From JAKLQJ01 sp964534135 (lineage in GTDB: Bacteria; Elusimicrobiota; Elusimicrobia; Elusimicrobiales; UBA9959), in NCBI GenBank assembly GCA_964534135.1, contig CAZHQC010000050.1:1-15959 (forward strand): a stretch of 15,959 nucleotides of DNA, in the 5' to 3' direction. A model generated the notes under the pieces. The model did not search any database. It had not been told where the DNA came from and saw only the letters and a list, made by a program, of their open reading frames with translations. This document shows, piece by piece, positions 5,869 through 13,575 of the stretch. The first letter of the stretch is position 1, and every line of letters starts with the position of its first letter. Position numbers and translations under genes: made by a program.

Positions 5869-8800
5869 TTATTCATTAAGTTTTTTATAAACTCTTCTGA
5901 TTAAATAATCTTTAACCACTTTAGCAAAAGGTTTGTCTTCCATAATTTTATTGAATATGTCCTGATTTTGATCCATGCGATCAACTAATTTATTAAGGAA
6001 TATATCCTCAAAGCCATATTTAAAATTGTCTATGGTATTGCTTTTCGCTTGCACACCCAACTTTTCATCTAAAATCATTTCTTCTTCAATTTGATCAAAG
6101 AACAATCTATCAGCTTCAGTAAAATCTGTTCCAAAACGATCATTAAGCAATTTGATTATTTCCGAAAGCCTGCCAAATTCATCCTTATCTTTTTTTGTCC
6201 CTGCTTCAGAAATAGGTTTTATGGTTATCCCGGAATCTTTCTGTAAATTAATATTACCTTCCTTTATTTTTTCAAGACGATAATATTCCATAGAAATTTC
6301 ATCTGAAAGTTTATATCGCCCATCAGCTCCTCGCTTAGGTAATTTTTTTAATAAGAATCTAGAGTACGCATAAAATTTCTCAAGTTCAATATCATAAAAA
6401 GGCATAATCTGAGCTAAAAAAGCATATAATCTGACAAAAACTCCTAAAGTATTGGCAAAATCTTCTCTATGCTCCTCTTCTTTAATATCTTTAAATCTTT
6501 CCACCGCCACATCAATAAGCGCATTAAGTTGAGCGTGATCCTGCTTTGTATGAAATTTTTTATTTTTAAAGAAAATTTCACAAAAAACATTAATATCATT
6601 TTGCTCTATAACCCTGAAGGAATCAATTTTATTTTTTAAGTCATATAGCTTATTTGGATCGGAAACCTTTTCCATTTGTGTTTGTTCATAATATGGTTGA
6701 AAGGCGGCTAAAATATCATCACGGTTATTTACAAAATCTAAAACGAAAGTATCCTCTTTGCCTGGACAAACTCTATTAAGACGGCTTAAAGTTTGAACCG
6801 CTTTCACTCCGTCAAGCCTTTTATCAACATACATAGTATGTAGTAATGGCTGATCAAATCCCGTTTGATATTTTTCAGCCACAAGAAGAATTTGATATTC
6901 AGATGAGTCAAATTTTTTAGGCAATTTTTTTTCACTAAAATCATTTATACCAGCCTCAGTGTATTCGGGCGGCATTTTGTCAAGCAAAACAGTTCCGGAA
7001 AAAGCCACTAAAGCTTTTATATTTGAATAATTTTTCTCTTTAAGATACTTGTCGAAGGCTTGTTTATATCTTACAACATGCTCTCTGGATGAAGTTACAA
7101 CCATAGCCTTGGCCTTGCCTCCTATTTTACTCATTGTTTTCTGCCTAAAATGTTCAATTATTACTTCAGTTTTTTGGGCTAAATTATAGGGATGTAGCGA
7201 AACAAATCTGGCAATGGCAACGGCGGCTTTTTTCTTATTTACATCAGGATCATCTTCAATTTTTTTTGATAATTCAAAAAAAGTCTGATAAGTTGTGTAG
7301 TTTTGTAAAACATCAAATATAAACCCTTCTTCAATTGCTTGCCGCATAGAATATAAATGAAAAGGAATAGGAACTCCGTTTATATCCTTTTGTCCGAACA
7401 TTTCAAGGGTCTTGGATTTAGGAGTTGCCGTAAAAGCGAAAAAACTTAAATTTGCTTGAGGCCCTCTCTGAATCATCGATTTTTGTATTTCATCTTCCGC
7501 ATCATCTTCGCTTCCTTCTGTCCATTTGTTTTTACTGTCAATACTAAGCCTCTCACCACCTTCAAGTTTTTGCCATTCTTTTCCCGGTTCCTTAAAACTT
7601 GGAATATCAATGACAGTTAAAGCGTCTTTCATTTTTTTGGCGGTTTCTCCACCTTGAGAGCTATGAGCTTCATCCACTATAATGGCATAATTTCGTTTGG
7701 GCAAATCCTTGATTTTATCAAGTACAAAAGGAAATTTTTGCAATGTGGTTATAATAATATTTGTTCCGCTTTTAAGGGCTAAAGCCAATTGATTGGAGTC
7801 CTTGTCTATTTTCTGAACAACACCTAGTTTATGCTCAAACTGAAATATTGTATCTTGCAATTGTTGATCCAAAACAATACGATCGGTAATTACAATAACA
7901 GAATTAAATATTCTTTTATCTTCCTTACTATGAAGTCCCGAAAGATGATAGACAAGCCAAGCTATGGAATTACTTTTCCCACTACCCGCTGAATGTTGAA
8001 TAAGATAATTTTTCCCCGGGCCGTTTTCAAAGGCGTCTTTAGTAAGTTTCCTAACACAATCCAATTGATGATAACGCGGAAAAATCATTGTTTCTTTTTT
8101 GATTTTTTTATCATCAATAACTATTTCCTTAACTTCAAGATGCATAAATCGTCTTAATATTTCTATCAAACTGTCTTTATTTAAAACTTCTTCCCACAAA
8201 TAAAAGGTTTTATGTTTGTTCTCTACAATAGGATTACCTGCCCCTTTATTTACACCTCTATTAAAAGGCAGATAGCGAGTTCTCGCTCCCTGTAAACGAG
8301 TAGTCATATAAACTTCATCGGTATCAACGGCAAAATGAACTAAAGCGCGTTTCTTAAATTGAAACAATAATTCTTTTTCATCCCTATCGTATTTATATTG
8401 TTTTTTTGCATTTTCAGCATTTTGCCCGGTAAACTGATTTTTCAATTCAATGGTGGTAATGGGCAAGCCGTTTAGAGACAAAAGCATATCAATAGAACTT
8501 TCATTCTTTGCACTGTAATGAACCTGTCTTGTAACGGTTAAAATATTCTGATTATAAAGTTTTTGCGTTTCTGGATTAAGTCCGCTTACAGGTTTAAAAT
8601 AGGCAAGTTTAAATTTCTTTCCATAATCTGAAAAACCTTTGCGTAAACAATCAAGCATGCCTCTTGTTTCAAGTTCTTGATTTAAGCGATATAAAAATTT
8701 CTTTTCAACTTCAGCGCCATGGATTATGACAAGTTTCTCCCATTCCTTTTTTTGAGTGTTTTTAATAAAAGTTAAAAGAATTTCCACATCTAAAGCGAGT

Positions 8801-8904
8801 TCTCGATTATATTTTTCAGGATCGCCTTTAATGTATCCGCCATTCTTAATTAAATTTTCTTCTATCAATTCTTCAAAAGCTTTTTCTGTGGTTTGCTTAT
8901 TCAT
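5869..8904 (-). CDS. hsdR: Type I restriction endonuclease, R (motor/nuclease) subunit
   Basis: A 1011-residue HsdR, full length for the family. The N-terminal PD-(D/E)xK nuclease is visible as S-I-D139-M-L…I-E153-L-K155. The superfamily 2 DNA translocase follows: Walker A H-S-A-G-S-G-K-S (304-311), DEAH box (411-414), F-T-A-T-P-K (491-496), and a motif VI-like Q-T-L-S-R-L-N-R (704-711) preceded by MYVDKRLDGVKAVQ. The C-terminal third should mediate docking on the methyltransferase core. With HsdM and HsdS it would translocate along unmodified DNA and cut at a distance. It is last of the RM set, 18 bp after the adenine methyltransferase gene. ATG 8904 has A-A-G-G-G-A about seven bases upstream. 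No disrupted motif was noticed, so the subunit is likely active. Confidence 0.97.
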   Translation of the reverse strand: MNKQTTEKAFEELIEENLIKNGGYIKGDPEKYNRELALDVEILLTFIKNTQKKEWEKLVIIHGAEVEKKFLYRLNQELETRGMLDCLRKGFSDYGKKFKLAYFKPVSGLNPETQKLYNQNILTVTRQVHYSAKNESSIDMLLSLNGLPITTIELKNQFTGQNAENAKKQYKYDRDEKELLFQFKKRALVHFAVDTDEVYMTTRLQGARTRYLPFNRGVNKGAGNPIVENKHKTFYLWEEVLNKDSLIEILRRFMHLEVKEIVIDDKKIKKETMIFPRYHQLDCVRKLTKDAFENGPGKNYLIQHSAGSGKSNSIAWLVYHLSGLHSKEDKRIFNSVIVITDRIVLDQQLQDTIFQFEHKLGVVQKIDKDSNQLALALKSGTNIIITTLQKFPFVLDKIKDLPKRNYAIIVDEAHSSQGGETAKKMKDALTVIDIPSFKEPGKEWQKLEGGERLSIDSKNKWTEGSEDDAEDEIQKSMIQRGPQANLSFFAFTATPKSKTLEMFGQKDINGVPIPFHLYSMRQAIEEGFIFDVLQNYTTYQTFFELSKKIEDDPDVNKKKAAVAIARFVSLHPYNLAQKTEVIIEHFRQKTMSKIGGKAKAMVVTSSREHVVRYKQAFDKYLKEKNYSNIKALVAFSGTVLLDKMPPEYTEAGINDFSEKKLPKKFDSSEYQILLVAEKYQTGFDQPLLHTMYVDKRLDGVKAVQTLSRLNRVCPGKEDTFVLDFVNNRDDILAAFQPYYEQTQMEKVSDPNKLYDLKNKIDSFRVIEQNDINVFCEIFFKNKKFHTKQDHAQLNALIDVAVERFKDIKEEEHREDFANTLGVFVRLYAFLAQIMPFYDIELEKFYAYSRFLLKKLPKRGADGRYKLSDEISMEYYRLEKIKEGNINLQKDSGITIKPISEAGTKKDKDEFGRLSEIIKLLNDRFGTDFTEADRLFFDQIEEEMILDEKLGVQAKSNTIDNFKYGFEDIFLNKLVDRMDQNQDIFNKIMEDKPFAKVVKDYLIRRVYKKLNE

Positions 8905-8922
8905 ATTTATCCCTTACTTTAT

Positions 8923-9783
8923 TTAATTAAATATTTGTTGTGAAATTTTCAACTTCTTTGCAGATTTTTTGTATGCCATATTATTGGGGAAAATTAATAA
9001 TTCTTCTCCCATTCTATTTGATGTGTTCTGCGACAGATTATAAACCAAACATTTATAATTATCATACAAAGACCGTATGAATGTTTGATTATCATACGAG
9101 AGCATCCATTTAACATTAAAATTATGTAAAGTTTGTGAAAGTTTTATATGGTCATCTCTTTTGTAGGCATTCATATAAAGTTTTGAACCTTTTTCATAAT
9201 AAGGAGGGTCTAAATATACGAAAGCATCTGTAAGCTGTTTTTTGTTATTATTAATAAAAACCACCCCATCAAGATTAGATACTTTAATTCTATTTTTATA
9301 TCGGGCGATTTTCTTTATTTTTTCGATTAAACGAATCTTATTAAACCTCGCATCTATTTTATAGTTCCCATTCTGTTTTATACCACCAATAACACCACCT
9401 TTGATTATCCCTGAAATATTAGTTCTATTTAGAAAAAAAGTAGACTTTGCCAAATCAAAGCGAGTAGATTTTGAATAGTTATTTTGGATCTCTTTCATCT
9501 CCGTCCAAGTTTTAATATTGATCTCGACATTATATATCCACTCACAAAACAATTCCGTATCATTTAAAATTGTTTTCCAAAATGCATAAATTGATCTATC
9601 CAAATCATTAATTAAAATATTATCCACATACTCTTCAAATAAAAGTCGTAATGCTAATCCCGAACCCCCGGCATAAGGTTCAGCATAAATTTGACCATAC
9701 AACTTATTTTCATCAATCAACTTTGACACAAAATCAAATATACAATTTTTGCCTCCAGGATATCTCAAAGGACTATAATTCAT
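8923..9783 (-). CDS. D12-class N6-adenine DNA methyltransferase (Dam-like)
   Basis: A 286-residue enzyme with the order of motifs seen in D12/alpha-class adenine methyltransferases. These are LRYPGGK at the start, the S-adenosylmethionine site A-E-P-Y-A-G-G-S-G (34-42), F-F-L-N-R-T-N-I-S-G (116-125) and catalytic D-P-P-Y-Y (192-196). The recognition sequence cannot be read from the protein. Its ATG directly abuts the stop of the ParB-like gene (TAAATG) with a good AGGAGTGA ribosome site, so the pair is probably coupled. An additional adenine methyltransferase between hsdS and hsdR is not part of a standard type I system, whose methylation is done by HsdM. It may protect a second motif, serve an accessory restriction activity, or be a captured orphan. 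The tail after residue 255 is lysine-rich. Confidence 0.92.
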   Translation of the reverse strand: MNYSPLRYPGGKNCIFDFVSKLIDENKLYGQIYAEPYAGGSGLALRLLFEEYVDNILINDLDRSIYAFWKTILNDTELFCEWIYNVEINIKTWTEMKEIQNNYSKSTRFDLAKSTFFLNRTNISGIIKGGVIGGIKQNGNYKIDARFNKIRLIEKIKKIARYKNRIKVSNLDGVVFINNNKKQLTDAFVYLDPPYYEKGSKLYMNAYKRDDHIKLSQTLHNFNVKWMLSYDNQTFIRSLYDNYKCLVYNLSQNTSNRMGEELLIFPNNMAYKKSAKKLKISQQIFN

Positions 9784-11034
9784 TTATACTTCACTCCTTG
9801 AAAAATGAATTTTCAATATTTTTGCAATAATCTGAGATAAATGTATAACCGAACTCATTGAAACGCAAATCGAACCATGTGCAAATTTTCCTAAAAATGC
9901 TTCGACATTTTCTGCTTCAAGTATTTTTTTTGTTCCAGAATCAACGGATAATGTGTTTTTATCTTTTTGAAGAGATTTATTTTTTAGTACCTTAAGATAT
10001 TTTTTATATAAATTATCTTTTTTGTTATCGTCTTTAAAATATTCTCTCGCTGCAACATCAAGAATTAATCGCAAAGAAAATCCCAATATTTCAGCATATC
10101 GCTCTTTGTTACTATCCTTTCTTCGTAAATCATCTATATCGCAAATATCAAGATAAAGGTCATTAACACCTCCTTTTTTTAAATATAACCTCTCACCGAA
10201 TATTTCTTCATCAAAAGAATTTCTACGTCTTGTGCGTTTGGGTGTGTCAGTTTTTTGTTTTTCATCATTTGTTGATTGAGTTATTCCTAAGCAATCATTT
10301 AAAAATTTTTGTTGATCTTTTTTATGATAAACCTTGGTAACGGTTTTTTTCCCTTTTAAATTGTCAAAAACCGTTTTTAAATTTTTTTTATCAGAGAATT
10401 TATATGTTCCAGAATTATCTTTTGTAATGCCTAAGGCCTTTTTTCCAACGGAAGATTTTAATAATCGGTCAAACGTCGTTTTATTCATTTTGGAAGCTTC
10501 TACAGATGAAATATCTCCAGTTTTAATCAAAGAATCAATAGCTTGCATACCAATAGACTTTACACTGAGAAATCTATCTTTCTGTACAGAATCCCAATTG
10601 ACCTTGCCTTTTCCATCTAGTTCACCTTCATGTTCAATTTCCAGCCAATGCTTAATATTTTTCCTGGAAGAAAAAACAACACAATCAACTTTATCAATCT
10701 GAGTATCATATTTTTCTAATATTTTTTTGAATTTTTTATGTAGCTTATGCCCCTTTATCAAATCTGGAGTTTCTAAAATTTTTAAAGCAGTCATCCTTCT
10801 ATTTCCATCTCCATCCACAAAACGATTCCCATCTTCAAAAACAATAAATCTTCTGCTTGGATTTAAACCATATAAAACAATATCTTCGGCGAGTTTATAA
10901 AGTTTATCGCCCTGCTCGTTAAGCATTGCCAATATAGCTTCACGTTGATTTTTTACTGGTACAAAACGCGGGTTCTTCTGATCAAGAACAATATTAGAAA
11001 TACTAATTGATCTAAATCCCATTTTTTTTATCAT
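9784..11034 (-). CDS. ParB/Srx-fold N-terminal domain protein of unknown function
   Basis: A 416-residue protein. The N-terminal 100 residues fit the ParB/sulfiredoxin fold: I-S-N-I-V-L-D-Q-K-N-P-R-F, Y-G-L-N-P-S-R-R, then F-V-D-G-D-G-N-R-R-M-T-A-L (72-84), where GNRR takes the place of the ParB GERR box that binds CTP in chromosome-partition members. The middle is lysine-rich and resembles no helix-turn-helix I can name. The C-terminal part (about 290-416) is helical, with S-L-R-L-I-L-D-V-A-A-R-E-Y-F and a late L-G-K-F-A-H-G stretch, distantly recalling HEPN-like tails of some ParB-domain defence proteins. That last comparison is weak. No ParA is adjacent, so plasmid partition is unlikely. 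The start at 11034 overlaps hsdS by 23 bp and has G-A-G-G-A-A about seven bases upstream. Confidence 0.75.
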   Translation of the reverse strand: MIKKMGFRSISISNIVLDQKNPRFVPVKNQREAILAMLNEQGDKLYKLAEDIVLYGLNPSRRFIVFEDGNRFVDGDGNRRMTALKILETPDLIKGHKLHKKFKKILEKYDTQIDKVDCVVFSSRKNIKHWLEIEHEGELDGKGKVNWDSVQKDRFLSVKSIGMQAIDSLIKTGDISSVEASKMNKTTFDRLLKSSVGKKALGITKDNSGTYKFSDKKNLKTVFDNLKGKKTVTKVYHKKDQQKFLNDCLGITQSTNDEKQKTDTPKRTRRRNSFDEEIFGERLYLKKGGVNDLYLDICDIDDLRRKDSNKERYAEILGFSLRLILDVAAREYFKDDNKKDNLYKKYLKVLKNKSLQKDKNTLSVDSGTKKILEAENVEAFLGKFAHGSICVSMSSVIHLSQIIAKILKIHFSRSEV

Positions 11035-12454
11035 ATTTATTCCTCACATCAATTTTTCCGGTTACGACTTCAGATATTAAAGCGGTTCTGTATTCCTTCA
11101 GTAATTTAATTAATTTCTTTTCACTATTTAGTTGATTGTCAATTTGCGAGGTTTTTTTGTCAAGATAATTTGCAATTTGTTTTTGTTCTAAATAAGGTGG
11201 TAATAAGACAGGCAATCGTTTTAATAACTCTTGAGCTAATGATGCCCGAGTAACAATATTCATTTCTTTCGTGAAAAACTTTTGAGTAATATTATTTCTA
11301 AAATAATATTTAGAAAATTCCTTAATTATTCCTTTTACAGAGGGTCTAAATCGTATAAGAAATCCTGAAAAAACAGCATCTTGGATTTTTTGCAGACATA
11401 TTGACGCTATTCCTATTTCCTCTATTGTTTCCGATGTTCGTGTAAAAAAGACATCCCCTTCTTTTACAGACATCTTTCCCTTTTCGTCTTTCGATGACTG
11501 AGCTAACCCCTTTACAATTCTCGGCAAAACCATATTATTATAGACATCTCCATAACTCAAAAATGGATATCCTGAACCAAAGTATTCAGCACCTTTACTT
11601 ATCCCATTTTGAAATTGACCTAAATATCTCAATTTCTTTAACTCCCACTGTTTAGGTATTTTACCAAGCCATTCAATGCCGGAATCTTTAAGTTTAACAT
11701 TGGGATCAATCCCACGAGTAACGACATTATTTATAACTGCAATTCTTTCCTCTTTTAATAACTCAATTATTTTTTCTTTTTTTCTAATTAAATCATCAAT
11801 CTGAGCAGTTTTTTTATCAAGGTAATCAGCAATAGTTTTTTGTTCGTCTATTGGAAGTAAAACAATGCGAGAGTTACTTAATGCGTAATTGCTCAACCCA
11901 TATCGAGTAACTCCTTTAGCTTCCACTTTATATTGGTAATTAAATGCGTTTCCAGATAGTATCCAGAAAAGAAATTTACCATTAAGTATTTTAACAATAG
12001 GTTTTATTTGGGCTAAATGATATCCACATAGCAACTTATCCTCTGACTCAGCAACATAAGCAGGAACTGCTATATCATCCCATGACTCTGAATCCTTTGT
12101 AAGAATAACATTTCCTATGTTTAACCGAAATTTTCGAATTTCTTCTTTAGATGCTGTAGCATTCATAAAGTTCAATTTTAACGTTATAAAATCATTGTGA
12201 TACACATCGACATAATTACATAATCTGACACCCTCTTCATTTTTTTCAGATTTTTTATTAACATTGCTAAATCTAATACTTGTATTAAATTTCATTTTTT
12301 TAACGTTCCAATGTTTAGGTATTTTACCAAGCCATTCAATGCCGGAATCTTTATATTCGGGATATAACTTTATTTTTCCTTTGATTTTTACCTTTTGGCT
12401 CATATTAGTATCAGTAGCTTTTTTGTGGCTCATTTTTCTTAAAATACGAGCCAT
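11012..12454 (-). CDS. hsdS: Type I restriction-modification specificity subunit
   Basis: An HsdS of 480 residues with the normal two-half plan. Each half begins with KDSGIEWLGKIPK-x-W (35-49 and 256-270), continues as a variable target-recognition domain, and ends in a conserved helix beginning E-Q-K-x-I-A-x-Y-L-D-K-K-T (from about 204 and 423). The first target domain spans about 50-200, the second about 271-420. They differ, so a bipartite asymmetric DNA target is expected. The start is uncertain: ATG 12454 lacks a ribosome site, and in-frame ATGs at 12433 and 12403 (MSHKKA…, MSQKVK…) are equally plausible. The gene lies 32 bp after fic and overlaps the ParB-like gene by 23 bp. An exact 42-bp internal DNA repeat could let it lose or gain a target domain in frame. 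Confidence 0.95.
   Translation of the reverse strand: MARILRKMSHKKATDTNMSQKVKIKGKIKLYPEYKDSGIEWLGKIPKHWNVKKMKFNTSIRFSNVNKKSEKNEEGVRLCNYVDVYHNDFITLKLNFMNATASKEEIRKFRLNIGNVILTKDSESWDDIAVPAYVAESEDKLLCGYHLAQIKPIVKILNGKFLFWILSGNAFNYQYKVEAKGVTRYGLSNYALSNSRIVLLPIDEQKTIADYLDKKTAQIDDLIRKKEKIIELLKEERIAVINNVVTRGIDPNVKLKDSGIEWLGKIPKQWELKKLRYLGQFQNGISKGAEYFGSGYPFLSYGDVYNNMVLPRIVKGLAQSSKDEKGKMSVKEGDVFFTRTSETIEEIGIASICLQKIQDAVFSGFLIRFRPSVKGIIKEFSKYYFRNNITQKFFTKEMNIVTRASLAQELLKRLPVLLPPYLEQKQIANYLDKKTSQIDNQLNSEKKLIKLLKEYRTALISEVVTGKIDVRNKYDKKNGI
11649..11690. repeat. 42-bp exact direct repeat within hsdS, second-half copy
   Basis: Identical to 12312-12353. It encodes the K-D-S-G-I-E-W-L-G-K-I-P-K segment before the second target-recognition domain. 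The copies are 663 bp apart, exactly 221 codons, so recombination between them keeps the reading frame. Confidence 0.95.
12312..12353. repeat. 42-bp exact direct repeat within hsdS, first-half copy
   Basis: Identical to 11649-11690, same orientation. It precedes the first target-recognition domain. Perfect DNA identity despite divergence of the rest of the two halves suggests recent duplication, gene conversion or strong constraint. Confidence 0.95.
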
Positions 12455-12476
12455 AAAGTATTTTGTAGCTCATTTT
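12421..12476. repeat. Short duplicated start-region motif ahead of hsdS
   Basis: A 16-base segment, TTTTGTRGCTCATTTT, occurs at 12421-12436 and 12461-12476 with one mismatch, 40 bp apart. A shorter relative lies at about 12393-12406. On the - strand each contains ATGAGC followed by A-rich sequence, giving three successive MS-type starts around the hsdS N-terminus, only two of them in the hsdS frame. Confidence 0.6.
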
Positions 12477-12486
12477 ATATGTTCAA

Positions 12487-13575
12487 TTATCCAATTATTT
12501 TCAATAACTTATCAAAAGCCAGTACTTCAGCTCTTCTACCTGAAGCTTTTATAATGGAAGAAAGTATTCCTTTTTCCTTTAATTTTATAAGCACTCTTTT
12601 CGCAGTTGGCCTTGGAATTTGAGAAATATTGATAAATTCAGAAGTGTTGAATATCGGTTTTGTAAAAATAGCATCTAATATTTTTATACCGTATTGAGAA
12701 TGGGTGACTTCTGTAATCCGTTCTTTTTTTATCTCATATAATGCAAGAATAGCTTTTGCCTTAATGCTATTTGTTTTTGACTGTTCAATTATAGCTGTAA
12801 GAAAAAATTTAATCCAGTTATTCCAGTTATTATCTTCACTTATAGCATTTAGACAAGAATAGTATTCATCTCGATTTTTTTCAAGATATTCACTTATATA
12901 AAACATGGGATATTTAAGGACCTGTTTTTCAAAGAGAAACAAGGGAATCAATATTCTGCCAACCCTTCCATTTCCATCAAGAAATGGATGTATAAGTTCA
13001 AATTGCGCGTGAATAAATGCCAATTGAACAAGCCTGTCTTTTTCATCATAATGAATATATTTTTCAAAATTAAAAAGATGTTCCATCATACCTAAAGGCG
13101 CCGGTGGAATAAAAATAGCATCTTCAATTTTTGAACCAAGGCGACCTATAAAATTTTGTATGCTGCGAAATTCTCCTCGCGCCTTATCTCTACCGCGTAC
13201 ACTGTTCAATAGAATGCCATGAATTTCTTTAACAAGGTTAAGTGTTATAGGTTTTTTATCAAGATATTTAATCGCATGATCTAAGGCCTTACGATAATTA
13301 ATTATTTCTTGTATATCATTATATTTTTCCGTATGAACTTTTGGAGATGCTTCATAGGCAAGAACCTCATGCAAGGAGGCTTGTGTTCCCTCTATCTTTG
13401 AAGACAAAACCGCCTCATTTGTTGTTAAGGGTGATAGAAGGACTCTGGGGTTTATAATACTTTGTAAAATCCCATCATATCTTGCCAGTTCAGCATTGGC
13501 GCTTCCAATTAATGTTATAAATTGAGTCCAATCGAGGGAAATAGGTAAGGATTGAGGAAGATATGGAATTTTCAT
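12487..13575 (-). CDS. Fic-family AMP-transferase, class II (N-terminal inhibitory helix)
   Basis: A 362-residue Fic protein. The catalytic loop is intact: H196-P-F-L-D-G-N-G-R-V-G-R207 matches HxFx(D/E)GNGRxxR. An N-terminal inhibitory motif S58-S-K-I-E62-G63 fits the (S/T)xxxE(G/N) pattern of class II Fics, where the glutamate blocks productive ATP binding. A flap segment F-I-G-R-L-G…I-F-I-P-P-A-P lies at 142-160, and the C-terminal 90 residues look like a winged helix (I-P-R-P-T-A-K-R-V-L). Such proteins usually AMPylate Ser/Thr/Tyr hydroxyls of a target protein; the target is unknown. The start overlaps the hsdM stop as ATGA with G-A-G-G-A-A-G upstream, and hsdS follows after 32 bp. It is therefore embedded in the RM operon and may regulate its products or act as a toxin-like guard. 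Confidence 0.95.
   Translation of the reverse strand: MKIPYLPQSLPISLDWTQFITLIGSANAELARYDGILQSIINPRVLLSPLTTNEAVLSSKIEGTQASLHEVLAYEASPKVHTEKYNDIQEIINYRKALDHAIKYLDKKPITLNLVKEIHGILLNSVRGRDKARGEFRSIQNFIGRLGSKIEDAIFIPPAPLGMMEHLFNFEKYIHYDEKDRLVQLAFIHAQFELIHPFLDGNGRVGRILIPLFLFEKQVLKYPMFYISEYLEKNRDEYYSCLNAISEDNNWNNWIKFFLTAIIEQSKTNSIKAKAILALYEIKKERITEVTHSQYGIKILDAIFTKPIFNTSEFINISQIPRPTAKRVLIKLKEKGILSSIIKASGRRAEVLAFDKLLKIIG

Noticed and set aside
10334..10702. 122-codon + strand frame
   Set aside because: It lies inside the ParB-like gene in antisense; its composition follows the opposite strand and no family is recognisable.
9784..11034. Chromosome or plasmid partition ParB
   Set aside because: No ParA neighbour, no parS-like repeats and no recognisable central helix-turn-helix; the context is restriction-modification.
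12411..12473. 20-codon frame starting at the outermost ATGAGC before hsdS
   Set aside because: It has no ribosome site and no similarity. It is noted only as part of the repeated start region, not called as a gene.
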